Source: an uncultured Alphaproteobacteria bacterium (lineage in GTDB: Bacteria > Pseudomonadota > Alphaproteobacteria > Puniceispirillales > Puniceispirillaceae). From it: a DNA stretch of 12,317 nucleotides. The position numbers and the translations under genes are program-made. The stretch covers positions 1 through 12,317 of the forward strand of contig CAJYBL010000026.1 of the NCBI GenBank assembly GCA_913064995.1, written 5' to 3'. The notes under the pieces were generated by a model, which had not been told where the DNA came from, ran no database searches, and was given only the letters and a program-made list of their open reading frames with translations. Each line of letters starts with the position of its first letter. Within the stretch, counting starts at the first letter, position 1. This document shows positions 1-7,377 of this stretch, piece by piece.

Positions 1-41
1 AAACATATTTTGCAATGATTGTCATTTGCCAAGACGGTATT

Positions 42-1625
42 TTACGACGGCTCGTTCCGCTGGAATGCCCATTTGACATCAACAGCGCCAATTGACCGGA
101 GATCGGCAAGCGGCACATTAATAACAATCTGCTGACAATTCTTGCGCCCATCAATATCAAAAAACAGGGATGTATCCAATGCCACTGATGCGCTTGCCCG
201 AAATACCCAACCTGCGCGATTACCTCGTATCTTGATCAAAACCCTTTGGTCTCGCAGCATGGCAACAGTCACACGGGGGTGTAAATGAAACCGAATAACC
301 GCCATACGGGCAATTTCACCCGGCGCGCCAGAATATTCCAACCGATCAGCCCCGCGAAGATTGCCGCCGCCGGTTGATAGATATAATTTGCGATGATGAA
401 TAACGCCATGCGATGTCTCATAGCCACTATGGCTGGCAATTGCGAGCAGCCCGCCTTTGGCTGGCCCCATTTCAACATCAGATATTTTGGCAAGACGGCC
501 TACGGTAAAATCAGACGAATTCTGACCATCAAGGGTTAGGGTCGAATGCGCTTTGGTTGAGCTCAGCAAGCGATGAAGATTAACATCGCCGGTAATCTGT
601 CCCGGATTTACCACCAATAGGTTTTGCCCAACGGCAAATTCAAAACCAAGCGTGCCAAGCCCCGCCACATCTGCATGTTCGGCCGGTTGTCCAACATCCA
701 TGATCACGGTTGATCGCCCCGATGAGAATCGTAAAAAACCGCTATAGGGGGCTTGTTGCAACAGCTTGCCCTTTTGCCCTGCGCGCGCCAGCGTTTCTTC
801 GATGATTTCAGGATCGGAAAGACCGGCTCCGTTAAATCGAGCAAATTGTCCGTCAGCATGACGCCACATGCGGCAGATTGCGCCCATTTTGGCAATGGTT
901 GTATCAAGCCAAGCAAGCTGTTCAATCTGGTTTGCAATGCCGCTGTTACGAATTTCGATAAGGTCGCGCATGATGGCCAGATGTCTGTCAGGCATACGGC
1001 TTTTATGGCCGCCATCAGCATGGATCATGTCGTCAATCAACGGCACCAGAAATTCCATCAGACTATCAAGGTCGCTGGTATCGGCACCGAGCGCGGCTTC
1101 GGCAATGATCAGACCGCGTAAGGCGCCAACGCGGGCATCATGATCATAGAGCCGCTTCCAATCAATCGCCAAACAGCGTGCCTGCAACCCGATTGAGTTG
1201 CTAATTTGCTGCTGAAATGTTTCATCGGCAGAACTGCCATACCAATCATAACAAAAAACTAGATTTGCAAGACGTTTTCCCATGATATCAGGTTGCCAGC
1301 TTTTGGCATTCCAGCGACCATTGACCTTAAGCCAGTTGCTGATCAGGCTTCGCGCCCGACTGCGCGCCTGACTGCCGCCAAATGCACGTAAATCACGAAG
1401 CCATTCAAAATCGTCAAAGCGGTCAATGTTGATCTGCCAACTGGAACCGCTGGTCATGATTTGCGATCCTTTGCTTGCCGCGCCGCGCCAATGATCGGAG
1501 TAGCCGGTGATGATCACATTTGACTTGCTGCCACGCAAACTCCACAAAAACAGGCCTGTGTGCCGGAATAGCTGTTCAAGCTTACCAACACGCCATGAGT
1601 CAGGATTTTTGCTGCGATTAGCCAT
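42..1625 (-). CDS. Heparinase II/III-family protein, cytoplasmic-looking
   Basis: The product is about 527 aa and matches the heparinase II/III-like proteins found next to rsmB in many Alphaproteobacteria. Family-like stretches include DGGHKSRMPDRHL, LAIMRDLIEIR, HSTLTLDGQNSS, HGVIHHRKLYLS and RFHLHP. The N-terminal half is probably the alpha-helical toroid domain and the part after about residue 310 the beta-sandwich heparinase II/III domain. Known relatives are polysaccharide lyases, but no signal peptide is visible here: the N-terminus MANRSKNPDSWRVGK is polar and charged. Periplasmic polysaccharide cleavage is therefore not supported, and the substrate is unknown. The chosen start is the ATG at 1625, preceded by ACAGGCAG. 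An in-frame TTG at 1646 would add 7 residues but lacks a ribosome binding site. The gene follows rsmB by 44 bp on the same strand, so co-transcription is likely. In related genomes purH often follows; only 41 bases remain here, so this cannot be checked. Confidence 0.85.
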   Translation of the reverse strand: MANRSKNPDSWRVGKLEQLFRHTGLFLWSLRGSKSNVIITGYSDHWRGAASKGSQIMTSGSSWQINIDRFDDFEWLRDLRAFGGSQARSRARSLISNWLKVNGRWNAKSWQPDIMGKRLANLVFCYDWYGSSADETFQQQISNSIGLQARCLAIDWKRLYDHDARVGALRGLIIAEAALGADTSDLDSLMEFLVPLIDDMIHADGGHKSRMPDRHLAIMRDLIEIRNSGIANQIEQLAWLDTTIAKMGAICRMWRHADGQFARFNGAGLSDPEIIEETLARAGQKGKLLQQAPYSGFLRFSSGRSTVIMDVGQPAEHADVAGLGTLGFEFAVGQNLLVVNPGQITGDVNLHRLLSSTKAHSTLTLDGQNSSDFTVGRLAKISDVEMGPAKGGLLAIASHSGYETSHGVIHHRKLYLSTGGGNLRGADRLEYSGAPGEIARMAVIRFHLHPRVTVAMLRDQRVLIKIRGNRAGWVFRASASVALDTSLFFDIDGRKNCQQIVINVPLADLRSIGAVDVKWAFQRNEPS

Positions 1626-1669
1626 TACTGCCTGTTGTTGCCACAATTAAGAAATGAATGCGTTCTCGC

Positions 1670-3250
1670 TTATTCTAGAGATAATAACCGCGCGATGAAA
1701 AAACCATCAACCCCGCCAATATCAAGATAGTTGCTTGGCAGGATGCGGATACAGCCTGTTTCGGTGATTGATTTGGCAAAGATGCCAGCCTCATCAGCGG
1801 TAATGGGATCAATCGCAAAGCGCCCATCAGCGGCATTGATTACCGCACTGATGATATCTTCACCTTCTTCGGGTTGTAATGAACAAGTGGCATAAACCAT
1901 GCGGCCACCCGAACGAAGCCAGCCAAGCGCATTTGTTATCAGATCCCATTGGATTTGCTGTAAGGCAATAATGTCTTCGGCTTCGCGCTGGTTCAGAATA
2001 TCGGGCCGTCGCCGCACCGTGCCGGTTGCCGAACAAGGCGCATCGACAAGAACCGCGTCAACTGGCGCATCGGGGCGATAGCCGATACCATCGGCAAGCA
2101 CAAGATCAGCGGGTAGCTTCAGGCGTTTCAAATTGCGCCGTAACCGGTCGAGCCGTTTGCGGCTATTATCAATCGCGGTGACGCGGCCACCAGCAGCAAT
2201 CAATTGCGCGGTTTTGCCACCGGGCGCTGCACATAAATCAATAACTGCTTCGTCTTTGGCGATATTTAACAGGCGGGCTGGTAAGGCAGCGGCGGCATCT
2301 TGCACCCACCATGCGCCTTCATCAAAACCGACAAGCAAAGATGGGTCGCCATCAAATTCACGGCGCAGACTGTGATTGTCAATCAGGCGGGCGTCAAGCT
2401 TGACCGCCCATCCGGCGGCATCGTCTTTGACGGAAATATCAAGCGGCGGTGGCAGCATGGCAAGATCGGCAATGGCGGTGGTGGCTTCCTCTCCCCAATA
2501 ATGCCGCCAGCTTTGTTGCAACCAGCTTGGCAAATTATCCATATGGCTGGTGGCTTCTAACAAGCTCTCACCTTCACGGGTAAGACGGCGCATGACCGCA
2601 TTGGCAAGCCCGCATAATCGGTCAAATCCGGTTTGGCGCATCAACTCAACCGTGCTGTCAACGGCGGCATGCGCCCCTGTTTTTAACAGCAAAAGCTGCG
2701 CTGCGCCCATTAGCAGGATAAGATTGGCATTGGCTTGTGCGCCAAATGGTTTGCGCGCAACAAGCGGGGCAAGCACGCGCTCTAATTGGCCGCGATGGCG
2801 AAGGCTGGTTGTTGCTAGCAAACGAACAAAACGGCGATCACGATCTTCTAGTTTGGGTAATTCATGATTGGATGAAAGCGCCTTATCAAGCTGCACGCCT
2901 TCCTCAACGGCGACCAGCAGATCATAGACGATACGGCGGCTTGTCAGCGATGTCGGAACGGTTTTTTTTGGATTTGACTCCGGGCGTTTGTCTGCTGGCT
3001 TTGCCGGTTTGCCGCCGGTTTTTGCTCGCGATGCGGCGTTGGCTGCCTTTTCGCCAGTCGGGCGCGGGACTGGCCGATTGTTATTTGCATATGGTTTGCC
3101 TGAAGATGATTTGCCCGAAGATAAATGATCGACAGATTGACGCTCACCACGGTTTGCTGGTCGCGGCTTTGCGGCTCTTTTTGGCGTTTCCAAACGCAAT
3201 AGAGGCTTGTCGAGGCGGGTCGGTGTTGATGGGATTTTGCGATCAGGCAT
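1670..3250 (-). CDS. rsmB: 16S rRNA (cytosine-967-C5) methyltransferase RsmB
   Basis: SAM-dependent RNA m5C methyltransferase that modifies C967 of 16S rRNA in the family's E. coli member. From the ATG at 3250 the protein is 526 aa, longer than the usual 430-450. The excess is an N-terminal tail of about 100 residues rich in Lys, Arg, Pro, Ser and Ala, probably disordered. A NusB-like RNA-binding domain follows (about residues 105-230, starting SRRIVYDLLVAVEEG). The Rossmann methyltransferase domain then carries the SAM motif DLCAAPGGKT (338-347), DAPCSATGTVRRRPDI with Cys406, and YATCSLQPEEGED with Cys456. Cys456 in the TCS motif is the expected nucleophile and Cys406 in PCS the release cysteine. 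A TTG at 3325 would add 25 residues but would sit 2 bases from the divergent start at 3328. The ATG at 3250, with CGGAA upstream, is preferred. Confidence 0.95.
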   Translation of the reverse strand: MPDRKIPSTPTRLDKPLLRLETPKRAAKPRPANRGERQSVDHLSSGKSSSGKPYANNNRPVPRPTGEKAANAASRAKTGGKPAKPADKRPESNPKKTVPTSLTSRRIVYDLLVAVEEGVQLDKALSSNHELPKLEDRDRRFVRLLATTSLRHRGQLERVLAPLVARKPFGAQANANLILLMGAAQLLLLKTGAHAAVDSTVELMRQTGFDRLCGLANAVMRRLTREGESLLEATSHMDNLPSWLQQSWRHYWGEEATTAIADLAMLPPPLDISVKDDAAGWAVKLDARLIDNHSLRREFDGDPSLLVGFDEGAWWVQDAAAALPARLLNIAKDEAVIDLCAAPGGKTAQLIAAGGRVTAIDNSRKRLDRLRRNLKRLKLPADLVLADGIGYRPDAPVDAVLVDAPCSATGTVRRRPDILNQREAEDIIALQQIQWDLITNALGWLRSGGRMVYATCSLQPEEGEDIISAVINAADGRFAIDPITADEAGIFAKSITETGCIRILPSNYLDIGGVDGFFIARLLSLE

Positions 3251-3327
3251 TGAAAATTCCGATGGTTCATCTGCATAACGTGGCTGATGACTTGTTTTTG
3301 GGCGTTTAAAGGGGCATATACCCAATC

Positions 3328-3516
3328 ATGGAAAGAGACAAGAAAAACACGCCCGCAACGGCCGCTGAAACGGTCGGTAAAACTCCGCAAAATAGCGATA
3401 ATCTGTCGAAAAAAGCGGTTGATGGTGAAATGCCAACCGAGGTGAATGGCCCCAAAGGACCCGAGCCAACGCGCTATGGTGATTGGGAACAAAAGGGACG
3501 GTGCACTGATTTTTAA
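3328..3516 (+). CDS. DUF1674 protein, succinate dehydrogenase assembly factor 4 family
   Basis: A 62-aa protein whose C-terminus, GPEPTRYGDWEQKGRCTDF, is the diagnostic block of DUF1674/SDHAF4 (Sdh8) proteins. The first 40 residues are a low-complexity, hydrophilic linker, as is usual for the family. In mitochondria the homologue binds the flavinated SdhA subunit and promotes its assembly with SdhB; the same job is inferred here. It starts at an ATG 77 bp from the preferred rsmB start on the opposite strand, so the two genes share a short divergent promoter region. A weak AAAGGGG precedes the start at 13 nt spacing. DUF1491 and dusA follow downstream on the same strand. Confidence 0.85.
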   Translation: MERDKKNTPATAAETVGKTPQNSDNLSKKAVDGEMPTEVNGPKGPEPTRYGDWEQKGRCTDF

Positions 3517-3576
3517 GCCATATGGTTTTGGCGGGATCGGCTTTTTGGACTGCCAGCTAGCTAATGAGGCGTCGTG

Positions 3577-3903
3577 ATGACACGGGTGAAATCTGGCATA
3601 TTGGTGAGTGCGGCGCTTCGGCACGCCAGCGCGAATTTTATTGATTGCGTTCTGGCACGCCGCGGCGACGCCGATGCTGGTGCCATTTTTGTACACATTG
3701 ATGCGCTTGACGGGCGTCATAAATTACTGGCGCGAAGCCTTGATTTTAATGGTAATTACGCGTGGCAGATTATCACCAGCACCGAATGGGTAGATGGCGA
3801 AACCGCCACAAGCCGTCTTGCGGCTGAAACGAAGATGGATCACGATGCCTTTGTTGTTGCGGTTACTGACGCCAAGGCGCGAAACCCGTTTGACGCGCTG
3901 TGA
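3577..3903 (+). CDS. DUF1491 family protein
   Basis: A 108-aa protein matching the alphaproteobacterial DUF1491 family. It has an N-terminal VSAALRHA segment, the LARRGDADAGAIFVHID block, and a C-terminal DAFVVAVTDAKARNPF segment. No catalytic motif, membrane segment or signal peptide is visible, and the family has no established function that I know of. The ATG at 3577 is chosen because GAGG lies 8 nt upstream. A GTG at 3574 would add one residue. It ends 36 bp before dusA and is probably co-transcribed with it. Confidence 0.8.
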   Translation: MTRVKSGILVSAALRHASANFIDCVLARRGDADAGAIFVHIDALDGRHKLLARSLDFNGNYAWQIITSTEWVDGETATSRLAAETKMDHDAFVVAVTDAKARNPFDAL

Positions 3904-3939
3904 GTTGGCATTTGCCCGAAGGAAGGCTATAAAGCCGTC

Positions 3940-4944
3940 ATGACCAGCATTGATCAAATCGACAGCATTGACCGGCGCCTTTGTGTGGCACCCATGATGG
4001 ATTGGACTGACCGGCATTGCCGTGTCTTTCACCGGCATCTTGTGCCCGATGCGCTGTTATTTACCGAAATGGTAACCGCCGAGGCAGTTATTCATGGTGA
4101 TCTTGACCGGCTTCTTGGCCATGATGAAATTGAACATCCGCTGGTGCTTCAGCTTGGTGGTAGCCAACCTGACCGTCTGGCGATGGCGGTTGAACGCGCT
4201 GCTGACCAGGGCTTTGCCGAAATTAACCTGAATGTTGGATGCCCATCTGATCGGGTGCAATCCGGCCGGTTTGGCGCCTGTTTGATGGCTGAGCCTCAAT
4301 TGGTGGCCGATTGCTGTTCGGCGATGATGGCGGCGAGTGATTTGCCGGTTACGGTTAAATGCCGCATTGGAATCGATGATATGGATCCCGAGACAAGTCT
4401 TGATCAATTTGTTGATCGGGTTGCCGATGCTGGGGTTAAAATATTCTATCTTCACGCCCGCAAAGCATGGCTAAAAGGCCTAAGCCCAAAAGAAAATCGT
4501 GCCATTCCACCGCTTGATTATGACCGTGCGCGCCGTCTTGCCATGCACCGTGATGATCTTGGAGTGATCTTGAATGGTGGACTGGAAACCAAAGCGCAAA
4601 TCGCTACTGAAATTACTGGTTTTGCTGGGGTGATGCTTGGCCGCGCCGCCTATCGCACGCCATATGTTTTGACCGAAATCGCTAATGATGTTTTTGGCGC
4701 AACCCCGCCAAGCCGTCGCCAAGTGGCCGAAGCAATGGCCGATTATGCCGATCGGATGATAGCAAATCATGTGCCGCTGCACAGCATAACACGGCATATG
4801 CTGGGGCTTTATGCAGGCCAGCGCGGCGCCAAACATTGGCGCCGCCAATTGGGTGAACAGGCGCGGCTTAGCGATGATGGCGGCGCGTTTGTTCGTAAGG
4901 CTGCCGATGAATGCGAAATTCTGGCAGCAAGGCTGGCCGCCTAG
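3940..4944 (+). CDS. dusA: tRNA-dihydrouridine(20/20a) synthase DusA
   Basis: FMN-dependent enzyme that reduces U20/U20a in the tRNA D-loop using NADPH. The 334-aa length fits DusA. The N-terminal CVAPMMDWTDRHCRVFHR and the EMVTAEAVIHGD segment are DusA-specific. NVGCPSDRVQSGRFGACLM carries the catalytic cysteine (Cys101), and LPVTVKCRIGID forms part of the FMN-binding barrel. FYLHARKAWLKGLSPKENR and ILNGGLE complete the TIM barrel. The C-terminal helical tRNA-binding domain (from about residue 250) includes HMLGLYAGQRGAKHWRR. The start ATG has GGAAGG 13 nt upstream, slightly long. It is the third gene of the DUF1674-DUF1491-dusA run. Confidence 0.96.
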   Translation: MTSIDQIDSIDRRLCVAPMMDWTDRHCRVFHRHLVPDALLFTEMVTAEAVIHGDLDRLLGHDEIEHPLVLQLGGSQPDRLAMAVERAADQGFAEINLNVGCPSDRVQSGRFGACLMAEPQLVADCCSAMMAASDLPVTVKCRIGIDDMDPETSLDQFVDRVADAGVKIFYLHARKAWLKGLSPKENRAIPPLDYDRARRLAMHRDDLGVILNGGLETKAQIATEITGFAGVMLGRAAYRTPYVLTEIANDVFGATPPSRRQVAEAMADYADRMIANHVPLHSITRHMLGLYAGQRGAKHWRRQLGEQARLSDDGGAFVRKAADECEILAARLAA

Positions 4945-5059
4945 TTGGCGCTTTGCCGAATTTAAGGTAAATGATCGGGCATCGCCTTCATGCTTGGCGA
5001 TATACGTCCGGCAATATCTTGACTTTTTAAAATTTTTGAAATGATTGGATGATGAAAAC

Positions 5060-5653
5060 ATGAATGATCAGACCCCGTCGGGCAACACCAAGGACGATGA
5101 AACCCCGCCATCAAATGGGCGGCGCATGCTTCTTGATTTTGGCCCACTTTTGCTGTTTTTCGGTGCCAATTATCTCTATAGCGACCTGATGTTCAGCGTG
5201 AAGGTGTTGGTCGTGGCAACCATTGTGTCACTTGCGGCAAGCTGGGTTCTTGAGCGCCGGATTTCGATGATGGCGGCATTTGGTTGTGCGGCGCTGGTGT
5301 TTTTTGCCGGATTGACCCTCTATTTCGATAATGAATTATTTATCAAGATCAAACCGACAATTCTGACTTTGATGTTTGCGGCGGCAATTGCTGGTGGGCG
5401 TGCCATGGGGCGTAACCCGCTTGCCGCGATTATGGGGTCGCAGGTCAAGCTGACCAATGATGGCTGGCGGATCATGAGCTGGCTATGGGTGGCAATGTTT
5501 GCCTGTTCGGCGCTTGCCAATGAAATTGCTTGGCGAACCCTTAGCACCGACTCATGGGTGACTTTCAAGGTGTTTGGCCTGACTGGTATTTCGCTTGGCT
5601 TTGTGTTGTTAAGCCTGCCGGTTATCCAGAAACATCAGATTAATGATCAATGA
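5060..5653 (+). CDS. yciB: Septation protein A family inner-membrane protein (YciB/IspZ)
   Basis: A 197-aa integral membrane protein. After a polar 20-residue N-terminus it opens with LLDFGPLLLFFGANYLYS, the YciB signature. About five to six hydrophobic segments follow (roughly residues 24-41, 46-64, 70-89, 99-116, 138-158, 169-189). Family hallmarks PTILTLMFAAAIAGG, ALANEIAWR and STDSWVTFKVFG are all present. YciB homologues affect envelope integrity and were first linked to septation; the molecular function is unsettled. The ATG at 5060 is chosen, with GGA 10 nt upstream. A TTG at 5045 would add 5 residues. The 115-bp gap after dusA shows no convincing terminator. Confidence 0.88.
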   Translation: MNDQTPSGNTKDDETPPSNGRRMLLDFGPLLLFFGANYLYSDLMFSVKVLVVATIVSLAASWVLERRISMMAAFGCAALVFFAGLTLYFDNELFIKIKPTILTLMFAAAIAGGRAMGRNPLAAIMGSQVKLTNDGWRIMSWLWVAMFACSALANEIAWRTLSTDSWVTFKVFGLTGISLGFVLLSLPVIQKHQINDQ

Positions 5654-5789
5654 CTTGACACCTGTTTGATGTTGCTATGTGGTTGCGGCTGCGAGTAGGC
5701 CTGATGATCGCTCATATTTGACCAAGAGTTGAAAAAGGATTGGCCAAGGGTTGTTTCATTGACCATCATCAATTTCGATGGCGAAATAG

Positions 5790-5810
5790 GACAAAATACG
5801 ACCTTTTGTC
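5790..5810. repeat. Inverted repeat GACAAAA-N7-TTTTGTC
   Basis: A perfect 7-bp inverted repeat with a 7-nt centre. It lies about 220 bp upstream of the corrinoid protein gene, in otherwise non-coding DNA. It could be a regulator binding site or a weak hairpin. A related shorter dyad, CAAAACTTTTG, lies at 5865-5875. The sequence is AT-rich, so chance occurrence is possible. Confidence 0.35.
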
Positions 5811-5919
5811 GATCCAAGCACAAATTCAGTCGTCCTGATTTTACATTCAAAAAGACAGTTTCTCCAAAACTTTTGATAATGGGTTTTAATGAACGCCTAT
5901 TGCCGTGTCACATTTTGGA

Positions 5920-5947
5920 TTGTCAGGTTAAGATTTGGCACTAGACT
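5920..5947 (+). promoter_or_regulatory. Candidate sigma-70-type promoter for the corrinoid cluster
   Basis: TTGTCA at 5920-5925 (5 of 6 bases match TTGACA) and TAGACT at 5942-5947 (4 of 6 match TATAAT) are 16 bp apart. They lie about 85 bp upstream of the first gene of the methyl-transfer cluster. The match is only fair and other placements are possible. Confidence 0.3.
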
Positions 5948-5997
5948 GTGACGCTGAAATGCCTTGGACTCGGCGCGGGGCTGGACCTAAATGATTG

Positions 5998-6011
5998 CAC
6001 GCAAAGGCGTG
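5998..6011 (+). other. Small hairpin before the corrinoid gene RBS
   Basis: CACGC (5998-6002) and GCGTG (6007-6011) form a 5-bp GC-rich stem around an AAAG loop. The hairpin ends about 9 nt before the AAGGA ribosome binding site (6020-6024). It could influence leader RNA structure or stability. It has no U-tract, so it is not a terminator. Confidence 0.3.
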
Positions 6012-6030
6012 TCGATGAAAAGGAATGATC

Positions 6031-6735
6031 ATGGCTGATGAAGATGAAATTATCCTAGCTGATTTGGACGATGATGAACTTGTCCAGCAGATGCATGACG
6101 ACCTTTATGACGGCATGCAGGATGAGATTGTTGAAGGTGTCAATATTCTGCTTGGGCGGGGCTGGACACCTTATGAGGTTTTGACCAAAGCGCTTGTCGA
6201 AGGCATGACGATTGTCGGCATTGATTTCCGCGATGGCATCTTGTTTGTTCCCGAAGTCTTGATGGCAGCCAATGCGATGAAGGCGGGCATGGGTATTTTG
6301 CGGCCTTTGCTTGCTGAAACAGGCGCACCACGAGTTGGTACAATGGTGATTGGCACGGTCAAGGGTGATATCCATGACATTGGCAAAAACCTTGTTTCGA
6401 TGATGCTTGAAGGTGCTGGTTTTGACGTGATTGATCTTGGGATTAATAACCCAGTCGAAAACTATCTTGATGCGCTGGAAAAGCACAAACCCGATATTCT
6501 GGGCATGTCAGCACTTTTGACAACAACAATGCCTTATATGAAAGTTGTTGTTGACGCGTTGGTCGAAAAAGGGATCCGAGACGATTATATCGTTCTTGTC
6601 GGCGGCGCGCCTTTGAATGAGGCTTTTGCCGAATCAGTTGGTGCCGATGCTTATTGCCGTGATGCGGCGGTTGCAGTGGAAACAGCCAAGGAAATGATCA
6701 AGGCTAAATTGGAACGTGAAAAAGCAGCTGGCTAA
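6031..6735 (+). CDS. Corrinoid (B12-binding) methyl-carrier protein, MttC/MtgC type
   Basis: Methyl carrier of a corrinoid-dependent demethylation system, 234 aa. Residues 1-36 are unusually acidic: 15 Asp/Glu, no Lys or Arg. A helical cap domain follows (about 30-95), with LFVPEVLMAANAMKAGMGIL, as in MtaC/MttC/MtgC and the MetH B12 cap. The Rossmann B12-binding domain has GTVKGDIHDIGKN, i.e. the DxHxxG motif Asp113-x-His115-x-x-Gly118, with His115 the expected lower cobalt ligand. It also has MSALLTTTMPYM and VGGAPLNEAFAESVGAD, the other cobalamin-contact loops. The ATG at 6031 is preferred because AAGGA ends 6 nt upstream; the ATG at 6025 touches that site. It is the first gene of the cluster, and its stop overlaps the DUF1638 gene by 20 bp. 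It probably accepts methyl from an MttB-like enzyme encoded elsewhere and donates it to the MtgA-like protein. Confidence 0.93.
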   Translation: MADEDEIILADLDDDELVQQMHDDLYDGMQDEIVEGVNILLGRGWTPYEVLTKALVEGMTIVGIDFRDGILFVPEVLMAANAMKAGMGILRPLLAETGAPRVGTMVIGTVKGDIHDIGKNLVSMMLEGAGFDVIDLGINNPVENYLDALEKHKPDILGMSALLTTTMPYMKVVVDALVEKGIRDDYIVLVGGAPLNEAFAESVGADAYCRDAAVAVETAKEMIKAKLEREKAAG

Positions 6736-7330
6736 ATCGGAACAGCCAGCACGCTTACAGATCATTGCCTGTGGTGCGTTGGCGCGTGAATTGCTGGTGC
6801 TGATCGATCAATTGCCAGATGGCGCGGTTGTCTTAACCTGCCTTCCGGCATCTTGGCATAATCACCCTGAAAAGATTGTCCCTGGCGTCAAACGGAAAAT
6901 TGCGGCTGCCCGCCGTGCCGGAATGGATATTGCCGTTGCTTATGGTGATTGCGGGACGGGTGGTGCGCTTGATCACCTTCTTGAGGCAGAAAATATTCCC
7001 CGCATTGCTGGGCCGCATTGTTATGAGATGTTTCTTGGCAAACCCGAATTTGACGCCGAAATGGAAACCGCGCTTGGCACGTTTTTCCTAACCGATTACA
7101 TGGTTCGCCATTTCGAACGGATTGTGATGAAAGGCATGGGACTTCGCCAGCATCCGCAATTGCGCGATATGTATTTTGCGCATTACACGCGGGTTCTTTA
7201 TATTGCGCAAACCGAATCTGAATCGCTTCAGGAAAAGGCGCGTCAGGCGGCAATCGAACTTGGGCTGGATTATGAGTATCGCTATACAGGCTATGGTGAT
7301 TTTAACGGGTTTTTACACAAGCTGGCGTGA
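6716..7330 (+). CDS. DUF1638 family protein
   Basis: A 204-aa soluble protein of the DUF1638 family, which often sits near corrinoid methyltransferase genes. Conserved blocks are IACGALARE (with Cys19), TCLPASWHNHPEKI (Cys42, His48, His50), YGDCGTGGALD (Cys79), GPHCYEMF (His101, Cys102), and FFLTDYMVRHFERIVMKGMG followed by HYTRVLYIAQT. The concentration of Cys and His in short loops suggests a metal or corrinoid-related site; this is inference. The start is a GTG inside the end of the corrinoid protein gene (20-bp overlap) with no well-spaced ribosome binding site. That points to translational coupling and a matched amount of the two proteins. A cofactor-handling or chaperone role for the corrinoid protein is a guess from context. 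Confidence 0.85.
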   Translation: MKKQLAKSEQPARLQIIACGALARELLVLIDQLPDGAVVLTCLPASWHNHPEKIVPGVKRKIAAARRAGMDIAVAYGDCGTGGALDHLLEAENIPRIAGPHCYEMFLGKPEFDAEMETALGTFFLTDYMVRHFERIVMKGMGLRQHPQLRDMYFAHYTRVLYIAQTESESLQEKARQAAIELGLDYEYRYTGYGDFNGFLHKLA

Positions 7331-7377
7331 GATAAGCAAATAATCTCAAGCATGGTATTTTTCAAAGGAGCGCTATG

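Larger units (their letters stand above)
5654..6030. other. Non-coding region upstream of the corrinoid cluster
   Basis: This stretch of about 377 bp between yciB and the corrinoid protein gene has no credible gene. A 71-codon open frame at 5729-5944 has no ribosome binding site and a composition unlike the neighbours. The region is more AT-rich than the flanking genes in its middle (about 5740-5930). It contains two CAAAA/TTTTG dyads, a weak sigma-70-like promoter and a small hairpin just before the next gene's ribosome binding site. I see no tRNA, no cobalamin-riboswitch core and no clear rho-independent terminator for yciB. Confidence 0.6.

Noticed and set aside
12..29. Imperfect dyad GCAATGA/TCATTTGC near the left edge
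   Set aside because: It is short, imperfect, and too close to the window edge to relate to any gene.
2737..3309. Plus-strand open frame of about 190 codons opposite the rsmB 5' region
   Set aside because: It is a shadow of rsmB; the opposite frame holds recognisable RsmB domains and this one has no family-like sequence.
2944..3720. Long minus-strand open frame (about 258 codons) across the rsmB start, DUF1674 and DUF1491 genes
   Set aside because: It is antisense to or out of frame with three genes that have clear family matches, has odd composition (rich in Gln, Arg, His) and resembles no family I recognise.
5729..5944. 71-codon open frame in the non-coding region upstream of the corrinoid gene
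   Set aside because: No ribosome binding site, composition unlike the neighbours, and it overlaps the candidate promoter and dyads.
5941..6030. Possible cobalamin riboswitch leader
   Set aside because: A B12-responsive leader was considered because a corrinoid gene follows, but I could not find a B12-box-like core or the expected multi-helix layout; only a 5-bp hairpin is present.
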